Assembly (NCBI GenBank): GCA_029449235.1
Contig: JANATG010000007.1
Coordinates: forward strand, 1,984,001-2,048,000
Length of the DNA stretch: 64,000 bases
Origin: Linnemannia schmuckeri
Taxonomy: Eukaryota; Mortierellomycota; Mortierellomycetes; Mortierellales; Mortierellaceae
Direction of reading: 5' to 3'
A program made the translations under genes and the position numbers. The notes beneath the pieces are model-generated. The model was not told where the DNA came from. It ran no database searches and worked only from the letters and a program-made list of their open reading frames with translations. Shown one piece after another: positions 46,303-57,900 of the stretch (position 1 is the stretch's first letter; every line of letters begins with the position of its first letter).

Positions 46303-47885
46303 CATTGATTGGCTAATAAAAGATAAACGTGCGGAGAGATCAATGCTGCGATTAGTTCAATTTGGTATATTGAAGAGCTTGTATGCAACAAGGTACCAAA
46401 GAACAGTAGGGTGAACATTAATTACATGTGAAGAGTACGAGTATAGAGATCTGCCTCGTACCTAGTCCTCGATCCATTTGAATCCTGGCAACGTGGTATC
46501 CTTGAGTCGATCCGCAAGCTTCTTGAAGCCCAAAAAATTGGAAGCGCTGGGGTGCTTTGTACCTAACCACATGCAAATAGGCGTGAGTCCTCATGTTTAT
46601 TTTTCATCTCATGCTTCACGACCAAGATGGAAAAAGTACATGGATAATCTCTCTCCCTTACTATGGCTGTAGATCTGATAATAGGAAGAGCAGGATGGGA
46701 GTAAGAAATATAAATGATTGGACAGGACAGGATGGCTAATGTCAGTAATAATTACAGAAGCTAATTTACCAAGGTGTAAGGGCGAATGCAAGTGGAGGAG
46801 GTCGAGGTACATGGATGCAAGTACGTGTGTCCGTGTGAAAAATACCTTCTGTTCCTTGCCAACTCATATCCCTCGTGTGTCCAAAAGGTCTGATCTCATG
46901 ATACTATGTTCAAATCCAGTCCAAAGGTGGCAACGAGAACGACAAAAAGAGAATGGACCACCGAGGTCGCCTTTCTATCAACAGAAAAGGCAGAAATGGT
47001 CCAACACCTTGAGGGTTTCCGCCAATTAAATCTTCAAACTCGCCCATCTGGCGGTTCTTTAAATCCTCAGTCGCTGGTTGTTGCTGTTGCTGTTGTTGTT
47101 TGTTTTGGTTTGTTTTGTTTGTTATCGTTATCGTCTGACTGTTGCATGGAAGTAGATGCAGATGTACTTCTAGTTCCAACAAAAAAAACAATTGTACACT
47201 ACCCGGTAATGGAATCAATAGTTCCTCCGTCGCTTGCCCCTGATATTTTGTTCTCGCGATGCGCAACAACCGTCCTGTCGATCACCAACGTGGACCCTAC
47301 TGGAGCAGCCAAAAGATTTTTCTTCTCGTGATCCAAAACAGCAGCGTCATCGGTCTTGAGCTTCACCAAGGAGACCAAAAACTGCGCATGAGGGTTAGAA
47401 TATAGACCGGGAACAGTCGCGTCGCTCTCTCTGTGAGAAGGGGACTTCCACATGCAATTGAGGAGGAAAGGAGCAAAGCTGCAGCTGTAGCATGAGCGGC
47501 AACCCAAACAGAGACCGTCGCCTGAACAGGGGCGGAACTAAGGTGGAAACTGACTATCAAAAATGCTGGGAACAAATTCTTCGTCAATTATTTTTCATAC
47601 CGGACTTGATCGGTCAAAAAAGGGAGAGGCGATATTTTTAGATCACCTAGGGGTCTTCGTTCTGGATCACATAGAGATCTTCATTCCTACCCATAGATCC
47701 CCATGGATAAGTGTACATTGACATAGTCCACCCCCTATTTTTATTTAATCGGCTATCATTTCTTTAAGACCGTCCATTGCTTCGACTGAAAAAAAGTGGA
47801 CCGAAACTAAACATTGTTCTATTTACACCCCTAGGCGGGACTGAAGAAGCAAGGGAGGGCGAACGTAGAAGGACGCCATGATGGT
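46303..47885 (-). pseudogene. MINPP1-like phosphatase relic (5' half)
   Basis: The left edge (near 46303) starts in the exon 4/intron 3 junction, so exons 4-6 are absent. Exon 3 remains as KLADRLKDTTLPGFKWIED then a stop. The microexon equivalent (near 46661-46673) reads ATCTACAGCCATA, so Cys-Arg-His has become Tyr-Ser-His and the catalytic Arg is lost. The exon 1 part (47180-47535) matches copy B: HAQFLVSLVKLKTDDAA against the B segment SQFLASLVEPKAK, with frame breaks. The signal-peptide coding part is split: one piece ends at 47535 and the rest resumes at 47834-47885, interrupted by about 0.3 kb. No function is expected. Confidence 0.82.
47536..47838. mobile_element. Probable small insertion (MITE-like) in the relic
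   Basis: About 300 bp interrupts the signal-peptide coding part of the phosphatase relic. GGCGG stands on both sides (47531-47535 and 47834-47838), like a 5 bp target duplication. Removing it rejoins sequence collinear with exon 1 of copy A. The ends are only weakly inverted (CTAAGGTGGAAA against CTAGGGGTGTAAA). A 9 bp inverted pair CCTAGGGGT/ACCCCTAGG also lies at 47646 and 47827. No coding capacity is seen. The class is inferred. Confidence 0.45.
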
Positions 47886-47910
47886 GGTATTTAAGACAGG
47901 CAAAGGATGA

Positions 47911-48290
47911 GTTACAACGATAGACTTCATGGCCCTTGTGCTACGAATCATTCCTGCTGCTTTACATACAGTCGTGATAGTCATGTCAGTCGTCATCAAT
48001 TCCTGCAGAAAACACACTAGTCATCAAAATACTTATACTCTTGTTTTAGTGGATGTGGCCCGTGCTTGATCAGCGGTCGGTCGATCAGTCCACTCTCGCT
48101 TTTTTGTTCATTAATCCTTTTTTTTTTTTTTTTTTTGTTCGCAGATCAATTTGTCAACTGTGATAGTTGTGCGTGCCCACAGTGCTCCTGACTTATCTCG
48201 CACTACTACTTCTGCGTTGTCGGTTACAAGTGCGGTAGGCAGCGTCAGCTATGCTGCTACTATAAAAGTTCTCTTCTCTTTTCGGTCCAT
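47911..48290 (+). pseudogene. LysM-GPI gene relic
   Basis: A degraded duplicate of the gene at 42247. The start region (ATGGCCCTTGTG onward, with CATGTCAGTCGTCATCAATT and a TCCTGCAGAAA segment) matches exon 1. GTGGCCCGTGCTTGATCAGC and a T-rich run match intron 1. The piece at 48151-48260 (VIVVRAHSAPDLS then TSALSV) matches the C-terminal GPI-type tail (VIVVHDSSASALS). The LysM core (exons 2 and most of 3) is deleted. It lies 150 bp from phosphatase copy B in the same convergent arrangement as the intact pair. Confidence 0.78.
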
Positions 48291-48439
48291 CTTCATGTTT
48301 TCGGAATCAAAATTTGTAGGTTTATGGTTCGTAGTTTCGAACAAAATACGAAATGCATAGAAAATGAATGTGTGTAGCCAAACAAACAGTCTATGATCAG
48401 AAAATAAAGATATATAACATATCTCCCGCTTCCCCCTGT

Positions 48440-51400
48440 CTACTTGACGACAGGATCGACAGCCAAACAAACAGGCTGCTGCGGCTCCTCATTCCTCTCA
48501 AAAACTACCTGGTGCCGGAAACCCTGCACAACCGCCAAAAACACAGCCTTCGCCTTCGCTTTGGCCTCCCCCTTCACCTCAGAAGCAGGAGCAGGCGTGG
48601 GCGTAGGCTTGGTCAGGGTACTGCAGCAACTATCAAAATCACACCCAGTGCCCGCAAGTTGAAGGACCTTCTTGAACGTCGACCAATCACAGAAGTAGTC
48701 AGAGCCACAGCCAGGAAGAATGAAGGGCTCCTCGTTGACCAATAAGCGGATCAGACCACGAGGGGTTGGCTTGGTATTGCTGTCTTCGGGGTTAGCGGCA
48801 GCTTCGGCCTCCAGACGACGGCGCGCCTTTCGAGTTCTGGGAGACGTCTCTGCAGCGGTAGGGCGGTAGACCTCAAAGGCCATGTTGGCAGCAAAAGGGG
48901 AGAACTTGCTGGTCCGGAACTCTCGCTCGGCGTACTGTTCAGGAGTCATGTCTGCCGTCAAAGGAATCCCCTTTTGGTTATACAAACCCTAGAAGATATG
49001 CAGATAAAACGTGAACGTTAGATGTTGTCAGTAAATCAGACCATCAAACTTGGACAGCGCACACAAGCAAGTTAGCGCTGCTGATCAAGAAACAAAAAAT
49101 TGATGAGCCACTCACCAGGAAGCTGGAGAAGAAGAGGATGGTCTCAGAGTGACCAAACTTGAGAAGAGCACGGGACACCCCAGCTTCTCCTTCATCATCG
49201 TCACTGCCTAATGCACCAGGACTCGTGTCCTTCGGTACCGACACTCCACCCCCAATCTTGTCCTCACTCAAAGCCGTCTCAACAGCCTCCATCAACGAAG
49301 TGCCCAGTTTACACCCAAGGTGCCTGTTGAAAGGCACTCCCGGTCCGTGCGTGTAGTAGTCATCCAAATCACCCGCAATCTCATATTTCCAGAACACATC
49401 CTTCACATCGCTATCCTTGACCTCGTCTTCATTGTGATCACCCTCCTTCGAAGAAGTAGCAAGTCCAAGTCCAAGTAAGCGACACCAAGTCTGATCATTG
49501 TTGTGCATCGCAACCTCGAACCCACACATGTTATGGATAACACCAACATCCTTAACCGTGATGTTGAACATGGCCGCCGGGGTTTCAGCATCTGCGGATA
49601 AAACCGCCGAAAGGCGATCTGCGAGGGCGGGAACAAACTTGCTCTCGAACTGCCTGTTTTCAAGCACTACACCTGGTTGGTCCTTGACATTTTCTAGCCA
49701 ACGTGGACACGCATACTTCACCGCTAATTCCTTATCTAACCCCTAATTAGTAGAAGCATATACAAGTTTTCAGCTGGTGAATACCGTGGATACATGATGC
49801 GAGATGTAGTCGAACATGCGAAAAAAGGGGAAAAGGATGATAGGGACTTACGATAGGTAACATGGAAATATCAACAGGTTGGACGACAGGTCGATCTCCA
49901 ATGACCCTTTGACCAGGGTCAGATTCAGAATTAGTCGCGAGACGACCCTCAAAGAACCCAACTGAGAACCCGTACGCCGATTGACTGCATCTGGACTTTG
50001 CTGAAGTCGTAAACTTGTACGTGTTCGCGTCATAAGGGTACTTGTCCAACAGGGTCTTGTAACGAATAGCGAAGCGACGACCAATCTGATACAGATCGAC
50101 GTCCCCTTGGAGCGAGAGTAGGTTACCCCTCGCAGGAGGGTATAATGCATCACTTGGCTAATAAGGAAAATATGGGAAGAAGTCAATACTGCGAGCAGAT
50201 ACACTTGCTTTAATGAGCGCTTGAACCCATAAAAGTAATAGAGAATAATGGGGGCGACATGGATTGCATTTGGAGGAGAAGTAGTGTCAGTCCGTACCCA
50301 GTCCTTAATCCATTCGAATCCAGGCAACTTGACGCCCTTGAGTTTATCAGCCAAATTCTTGAATCCGACAGACTTGGAAGCACTGGGATATCTTGTACCT
50401 ATCCATCCAAATGACAAAAACAACAGATGACACTCGGCATTAGTCTCCATCCTCTTTGTTCTTGGTTCAAATCCCGCCGCAGGATGAAAAGGTGCATATA
50501 AAATCTCGCCCCTTTACCATGGCGACAGATCTAGTAACGGGCAGGGGGAGGGAGTAAGAAAGACATTAGATTGGGCCAGTTGCGCAATGTTAGTAATAAT
50601 TACAATAGTAAATTTCCCAAGGTGCAAGGGTTAATGCAAGGAAGGATCCAAGGTACATTGGTACTAGTGCGTCTGTCTGTGTGAAAAATGCCCAGTGTTG
50701 TTCCTTACCAGATGCAGTTGAACCAATTCATATCCTTCAGGAGTATCTTCCAGGGGTCCAACAGGTCTATTCTCATGTGGATAGGGGGTCTTTGTACCAA
50801 GATGTGTTCGAATCCAGCTCAAGGGTGGCAATGAGAACAAGGGAGATTTGACCCTTAGAGCCTCTCCCCCAACACTCGAGTTAGAAGTACTCCTAGACGG
50901 CCGAGGCTTCCTTCCAATCAAATCCTTAGATTTGCTCATCTGGTGGTCGTTGAAACCCTCAATGTGCGGTTGCTGTTGTTGTTGATGACAGTGCTGTTGT
51001 TGGTATTGTTCGTAATCCTGATCGTCTGGATGCTGTATGGAAGTAGCTATAAAGGGATCTCCATGACCTGTAGCAATGCATCCGGCAGGTGTTTCTTCAC
51101 TTCTTCCATCGTCTATTCCTGATCCCTTGCCGTTGCGATATAGAACAGCCTGCTTGTCGTTCACAAACATAGACCCTGATGAGACCCGCATAACGCCCTG
51201 CTTTTCCTGACCCAAAGTAGCGGCATCAACCTTAGCCTTGGGCTCCACCAACGAAGCCAAGAACTGCGAATGAGAGGCACAGCCAAGACCGTGCACCGTC
51301 GTCGTCGTTGTTCTCTCTGCGAGGAAGATATTTCCACCTTCAGTAGATGAAAGCGGTAGAGCTGCGGCATCAACACCAATTGAGACAGAGACCGTCCCTG

Positions 51401-51602
51401 TCATAGCCTGAACAGGGACAGGGCTGAACAGGCACGAGAGGGTGAGCATGAGAGCGGCCGAGGGGAGAAGGACAACCGCCGCCCTGGTCCTGGCGCTGGT
51501 GGTGGTGGTAGTCGAGGTGGTCAAGCCAGGTGAGAGGCGAGACAGAGCCCGAGACCGAGACCGAGACCGAAGAGACTGTTCTTGTACTTGTGCAACCCAC
51601 AT
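48440..51602 (-). CDS. MINPP1-like histidine acid phosphatase, copy B
   Basis: A paralogue of copy A with the same six-exon plan and the same phases: 50709-51602, 50518-50530, 50298-50398, 49852-50157, 49116-49742 and 48440-48988, giving 829 residues. Exons 3 and 4 have exactly the same lengths as in A (101 and 306 bp). The 13-base exon again carries the ICRH-G core, and KFGHSETIL is kept, so it is probably active. A hydrophobic segment (about residues 41-66) marks a signal anchor. Exon 1 is much longer than in A (298 against 112 codons) through a Thr/Ser/Gln/His-rich stalk that includes Gln-His runs near 50970-51010. The Asp-rich insertion of A is absent. The basic N-terminus before the anchor (SRSRSRAL) is unusual. 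Likely substrate: inositol phosphates or phytate. Confidence 0.9.
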
Positions 51603-52379
51603 TCTGAATAGACTCTTTTTTTTCGGCGCTAACGTTTATGGAGGACTGCGAAAAGTGACTGAAGAGGGGTCAAGGACAAAGAAGGAATCTGATGAAAAGG
51701 CCCCTTTTGTAATGAGGAGCGAGGAGAGAATGGCGAGGCGCGAATTCAAGAAAAAAGAAAGGAGAGTCAAGAAAAAAGAGAAGCATGAACCAAAATAAGA
51801 AAAGAGGAACGGAAAAAAGAAGGAAGCAAACGAGCGATAAAATGGAAAAAGGAGATTGAAAGCCAAGAGCTATCCTTGGAACAAGCAAGGGCCAAGAAGT
51901 GAGAGCCAATAAAGTAGGGTCTGGTGGACGCGTGCACGCTCCTTGTGGAAGTGAGCAGTGAACGTTTAAGTTACTTCCTCGCTGGTTGGTGAGTATCAAA
52001 GGCCTTTGGCCATGTGAATACGTTCATGAACTTCATAGCAACAAGGGTCTTTGATGATGTGTTACTGTCGACTCTTTCTACTTTTTTATCCCACGTTCAT
52101 TCGCTCGTCTTCAAAGTATACGATTCCTTTACGACCTGAAATGACTGACATATCAAAAGATATCAAGAAAAAGAGAGAGAGATAGATAGTTTTTCTGGTC
52201 CAAGAGAACAAACGCAGTAAAGAATTTATTCATTCCGAGAGAGAAAAAAAAGAAAAAAGCGATAAAAAAAAGAAAAAGAGTTGTTGCCAGTCGTTTTCAT
52301 CTCAGGATGGCTCTTCTCAGTCCATTTAGAGAAAGAGGGATCCCTTTGCAAAAAGTATGCGAGAATTCAAGGACTAAAT
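51603..52379. other. Spacer: promoter of phosphatase B and 3' end of rps2
   Basis: 777 bp. The left part is A/G-rich and holds the shared upstream block of copy B. The right part, after 52200, holds TTTATT at 52225-52230 (AATAAA on -), about 150 bp after the rps2 stop. No coding frame was recognised. Confidence 0.45.
51890..51985 (-). repeat. Upstream block shared with phosphatase copy A
   Basis: GGTCTGGTGGACGCGTGCAC, GGAAGTGAGC and CGCTGGTTGG appear in the same order as at 46130-46225, here about 290-380 bp before the copy B start. Confidence 0.7.
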
Positions 52380-52884
52380 TTAGGCGCGACGCTTCTCCTG
52401 GGGCTTGGCAAGGAAGTCAGTGTACTGCTGGTAGGGAGACATGGTGAACTGGGTCTCAGACCAGAGGTCGGGGGTCAAGTAGCTGTAGGTGTTACCAATG
52501 GCGGCAAAGGTGGCCTTGACAAAGTTGCCCAAGGTGCGGGTGGAGCCGAAAGCCTGGGTGTAGCAGTCAGTGACACCAGCGAGCTGGAGAAGCTTCTTGG
52601 GGACGGGGGCAGCGACAATGCCGGTACCGCGGGGAGCGGGAACCAAACGGGTGACGGCAGAACCGCACTTGCCGGTGACCTTGCAAGGAACGGTGTGGGG
52701 CTCGTTCAAGATCGAACCCCAGTAACCGCGACGGACGGGGATGACCGAGAGCTTGGCGAGGATGATGGCACCGCGGATGGCGGTGGCGACCTCCTTGGAG
52801 CACTTGACACCGAGACCGACGTGGCCGTTGGAGTCACCAATGACGACGAAAGCCTTGAAGCGGGTACGCTGACCGGCACGGGTC

Positions 52885-52919
<35 letters not shown>

Positions 52920-54102
52920 CTTGAGGGAAGGCAGGAAGTAGTCGACGATCTGGTACTCCTTGATAGGGAGAGAGAACAAGTAGATCTGCTCGATCGACTG
53001 AATCTTGCGGTCCTTGACAAGACGTCCAAGCTTGGTAACGGGGGTCCTATTGTCCGATTGATTATTTACAAGAAATAGGGTATACAGCTTGTCAGTTATT
53101 GCTCCTTCTTTCTCTTCGATGCCTGCTCGGTATAATCAGCATCAATTGGACAAAAACGACAGAGCAAAGAACCTACCAGGTCTCCTTCTCATCCTTGCCT
53201 CCACGTCCACGTCCACGGCCACGACCGCGGTCGCCACCACGTCCACGACCACGTCCAAAACCGCCACGTCCTGAATTGTTAGAAGGATAAAAAAAGGGAG
53301 AAAAGAGGTTTAGAATAAACGTCCAAAAGTACATCGCTTGTTATTCGTCCAGGAGATGATGGTTGATGGTGGGGTGAAGTCATCCTGAACTTTTCTTGTT
53401 GCAACAGTTTCGGGTTGATGTCGGGATCCTGCTGACAAGTCACTGCTCTGGTCGCTGCGTGAGAATGAGAGAGTGCATATGCTGAAGTTGATGCTGAATA
53501 GATCCACCGCAGACTGATCGTCTCTTCGTATTTCAGCCGCTTCAGACTGAGAGGGAGTGACAGCACCATAGTTGGTGCTGTTTAAAGCGTGTTGTTTGTT
53601 GGGAGAGAATGTGGGTTGAGTCATATCGCCGATAAGGTCAAAGAGGAAGAGATATATGTCGAAACATTCCTAGCTCTCTCTGTCTCCCTTTGTGTGTTCG
53701 TGTGTTGCGCTCTCATACACCACTCCCTCTCCTGCTGCGTATGTGTTATGTGTTGCGTTGTTGGTATGCGCCGTCTGGACCAAACGTAAGGTCACAAGGG
53801 GGTGGGCAAGCAGGGCGTTATTCACACCCCCTCTCCTCTCTTTGCTCCAGACGTGTTGTCGTCACAGCATGACTCGCACTCATCCTCCGATCATTGTTGG
53901 GTGGACAACTGCCTGGTTGATGTTTGTTTTTCCTTGGCTCCTGCTATGTCAACACTCATCCCCCTGCTGTCGAGTTGGTAGTGTTGTTGTATTTTCAAAG
54001 GAGTGTCCTTTGATGTGCGCTGGTCCTGCAGTGGTTTCCGCAAGTCTAAATAAAGAGATATTACGCACCACGTTGAGTATCGGCCGTTGCTGCGTCAGCC
54101 AT
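52380..54102 (-). CDS. rps2: 40S ribosomal protein S2 (uS5)
   Basis: A structural protein of the small ribosomal subunit near the mRNA entry channel, important for decoding accuracy. Three exons in phase: 54069-54102, 53177-53270 and 52380-53046, giving 264 residues. The short first exon encodes MADAATADTQR, exon 2 is almost purely an RG/RGG repeat with KDEKETW, and exon 3 holds the S5 N-terminal and C-terminal domains (ARGNL-free, with TRFKAFVVIGDSNGHVGLG, AIRGAIILAKL, HTVPCKVTGKCG and RLVPAPRGTGIVAAPVP). It ends in EKRRA. The length fits the family (254-293). Intron 1 is 798 bp, far longer than the 130 bp second intron. The + strand opposite is open for 265 codons only by codon bias. Identity is certain; the start is set by the RG-rich exon joining in phase to ATG-GCT. 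Confidence 0.97.
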
Positions 54103-54963
54103 TTTCTACAACAGGGAAGAGAAGGGCAAAAGAACCGGTTAGGACAAGAACCACCAGAACAGAAGATGACCGTCTCTCATCACTGCGGGAGGAGCCCCGA
54201 TGATGAAAGTAAGGTGTAGCTGATGGTGACAAGTCGATTGGTGTCTCTTAGCCAGGAGTTTGGCGGATGGTTTAGAGGGTGAGTTGATGGATGTGATGGC
54301 ATAGTGAAATGGACGGATAGGGCGTCCGCGGGTTAGATGGTTGGATGGTTGGATGGTTGGATAGGTGGATAGGTGGATAGGTGGATAGGTGCTGGCCAGT
54401 GTGTCCATGAGGTGGGAGTAGCGCGCATCCATCGATTGATAGGACCCTATTAGCAGTCCGCCGCGGACTAGTGCTGCAGTTCCACATACAAATTTCTGTT
54501 TGTTTAATTGAAAGAGGAGGATCTTGCCTTCTGCAGCAAAAATCAGCAAGATATTCGGCCTCTTGGGTAAAAGTCGTCACGTGAGGAATGTCCGAACTAG
54601 AGTCATCCACGCCAATTTAACACCCCTCTCCAACCGCAACCACTAACACAAACAATTACGAGCAGACAGCGAACAAGTGGGGGGGGGGTTTTTTTTTTTT
54701 TGGTACACTTGAAAGTGTTTATTGTTGAAAGCTGATTAACGAATACAAAAAATACAAAAAACAACGAAAATGGGAATAAAAGGAGAAAAAAAGAAAAGAA
54801 AAGGATTGCCGGCTCAAAAGAAAGAATACCCAATGCGGAATGGGGGATATAGGTGAGTAGTCTCCTTGTGCGCCTTCGTCCTTTGTCAGTTTATCGCATC
54901 TTGTCCAGTGCTCTCCCTTGGATGATGAATGACAACAAAAATGGAGGTGTTGATCCTGCCCAT
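54103..54963. promoter_or_regulatory. rps2 promoter and GFAT 3' flank
   Basis: 861 bp between two genes on the - strand. It contains the 8 bp tandem repeat at 54331-54390 (about 230 bp upstream of rps2), a G9T12 run near 54680-54701, and TTTATT at 54718-54723, a likely polyadenylation signal for the GFAT transcript. Confidence 0.45.
54331..54390. repeat. 8 bp tandem repeat
   Basis: About 7.5 units: GGTTAGAT once, GGTTGGAT three times, then AGGTGGAT three times and a half unit. It lies 230-290 bp upstream of the rps2 start codon. Confidence 0.9.
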
Positions 54964-57900
54964 TTACTCGACGGTGACAGACTTGGCCAAGTTACGGGGG
55001 AAGTCGACATCGACACCAGCCAAGCAAGCCAAGTGGTAAGACAAGAGCTGGAGAGGGATGATGGTCAAGAGACCCTGAAGGCAGTCAACGGTCTGGGGAA
55101 CACGGATGGTCTTGGACTCGGCGTTGATGGCATCATCACCCTTGTTGCAGATGATGATGGGCTGACCCTTGCGGGCAGTGACCTGCTCCAAGGCAGAGCG
55201 GACCTTGGGGTACAACGAGTCGCGGGTCATGATCAAAATGACGGGCATGTTCTCATCAACGAGGGCCAATGGTCCGTGCTTGAGCTCTCCGGCGAGGATA
55301 CCCTCACTGTGCATGTACGAGACCTCCTTGATCTTCAAGGCTCCCTCCAAGCAGGTGGCGTTCTGGAAACCACGGCCCATGATGAGCAAAGACTTCTCCT
55401 TGTGCAAGACATCACGAGCAAGGCGCTGGAGCTCCTGATCGATAGCCAAGACCTCCTTGATGTGTCCAGGGAGAGCGTGGAGACCGTCAATGATCTCGTT
55501 GCGGCGAGCGGTCATCGAGGTGCGATCCTCCGAGAGCTGAATGGCAATCATGACCAATGCAATGTACTGGGAAGTGTAGGCCTATTTTAGACAAAGAGTA
55601 GAAAATGGAATAGGAGGTTAGTCGCTTGCTCCTGAAATGACATTGCGCAAAATGCAAAATGCAAAATGAAATGATAATCAAACATGTGTTTACCTTGGTG
55701 GAGGCGACACCGATCTCGGGACCAGCGTTGATGTGGACACCGCAGTGAGACTCGCGGGAGATGGAAGAACCAACAGTGTTGGTGACACCGACGCAGAGGG
55801 CACCACGCTCGAGGCAGTATCTCATGGCGAGAATGGTATCGGCGGTCTCTCCTGACTGGGAAATGAAGACGCAGACGTCGTCACGGAAGATGGGGGTCTT
55901 GCGATCCAAGAAGTCACTGGCCAATTCGGTCGAGACGGGGATCTCGGTCAACTCCTCAAAGATGGCACGGGTCTGGAAAGAAACCAATAGCAAGTAAACA
56001 AAGAAAAAAGAGAGGCACCGGGTTAGTGTCTGCAATAAACGAATCACATAGTGTGAAAATAATTTGAGAACAAGAATTCCCGGGGCCAACTTACGGCGAG
56101 GGCGCTGTGGTAAGAGGTACCGCAGGCAATGAACACAATGCGACGGCAGCGGCGGATGGTGGGCAAGTAGGTCTTAAGACCACCCAAGGTGACCTTGTGG
56201 GTGTCAAAGTTAACACGGCCACGCATGGTGTTGACGACAGACTCGGGCTGCTCGTAGATCTCCTTCTGCATGAAGTGGTCGAAGGAACCCTTCATGATCT
56301 CGGCCAACTCGATCTCCAAGGTCTGGATGGAGCGGATCGAGGAGATACCGTCATCGCGACGGAGGCGGTGAATGCGAAGCTCACCCTCGCGGATGTTAGC
56401 AATATCGTCGTCAAGGAGGTACAAGACGGTCTTGGTGTGCTCGACAACGGCGGAGGGATCAGAGGCCAAGAAGTACTCGATCTGCTGGGGAAGGCCGTCC
56501 TCGCTCAAGAAGGCACGGGACTCACTGCGACGCAACTTGGGGACCTCGAGGGCGCTCAAGGCAGTGGGGGCTCCCTCAACCTCGGCGGGGACTAAAATAA
56601 AAAATAAATAAAAAAAAGTAAGGTTAAAAAAAAAGTTGAGAAATTGAGTGAGATGGTTATGATTTGTTTTTGGAGACCCGAAAAGAGAGAAAGAGAAGAG
56701 AGTGGTGCGAATATCCAGTGATGTGAGAAATGACCCCATCTCATCCCGTGCGTAATAGAGAAATGAACGTACTCTCCTCAGCGATGCCGCCAAACTCGAC
56801 ATCGACAAAGTCGACCTTCAACTTCTTGGGGGTCTTGACACCAATCAAAAGAGGGGAACCACGGCGGGTGGCAACAATCTCGTTGGGGAAGTGGACAGAC
56901 TTGAAGATCATGGCGAAAGCACCCTCCTATTACATTCAAGAGAGCAGACACGAGTAGGATTTGCAGGGATAACGGGGAAAATAAGGAGTTAGAACACGCA
57001 CCGTAACCTTCTTACTTTGCTTTTGCATCTTTCTTCTGAAGCAACTAACTGGTGTGGTTGTTGTTTGCTGTCCATTGCAAAAGAGATAATGATATGGCAT
57101 CCTGTAGAGACCATTCCATGGAATTCATGGGTCCCGACTGATCAAATAATCATCATCGTCATTGACTCTCATTCTGATGGCATGCATCCTAAAATAACAA
57201 ACTTACCAACTCCTTGACGACACCCTTGACGAGGTCGGTGAAAGTGAGCGACTTGTTGCCTTTCTGGGAGTCCCAGATGTACTTGGCGAGCTTGGCAATG
57301 GCCTCGGTATCGGTCTCGGACTCGAAGGTGTATCCCTTCTTCTCGAGGACAAGCTTGAGCTCGCGGTAGTTGGTGATGATTCCGTTGTGGACGACAGTGA
57401 ACTCGTTCTTGGGGTCGGAGCGGTGGGGGTGGGAGTTGATGGGCGAGGGCTGGCCGTGGGTAGCCCAGCGGGTGTGGGCCATACCGCAGTGGGAGGAGAA
57501 GGTCTTTGTCCAGTCGATGGCGTTCTGTTCCTGGATGAGCTTCTGGAGAGCAGCGACCTTTCCGACCTGCTTGTAGATCAAGACCTCCTTGTCATTATCG
57601 CCATCGATAGCAAGACCTGAATAGTAAGAAGGTGATAAAACACAAAAGAGTACATCGCAATTAGCTCGATTTCTCTGGAGGAGTTGCTTCCCATGAGATC
57701 AGTGCATTCCTTTTGCTTTTGCTTTCGCTTTCGCTTTCTTCTGCCCCCTTTTCACAGCCTCCTATGCAATCTTCCTTTTCTCTCCTTTTGTCTCCTGGCC
57801 CAGATTTTGAGTGCACAACGTGACCTTTGACTCCCAGGCAAAGTCGAGCCACAGTTGGATGAAAATGTCCCGAATGAAACAAATACAGCCACCACAGCTC

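Noticed and set aside
50460..50480. tRNA B-box-like GGTTCAAATCCCGCC
   Set aside because: No matching A box or acceptor stem at the right distance; it lies in a phosphatase intron.
52281..53078. 265-codon frame on + opposite rps2
   Set aside because: It mirrors the strongly biased codons of rps2 on the other strand, with Gly/Asp/Val-rich sequence and no domain.
54331..54390. Telomere-like repeat (GGTTAG start)
   Set aside because: Only one unit has GGTTAG, the others are GGTTGGAT or AGGTGGAT, and the array is internal.
54853..55590. 245-codon frame on + opposite GFAT
   Set aside because: A shadow of the GFAT exon; the - strand gives the conserved SIS domain through to the family C-terminus.
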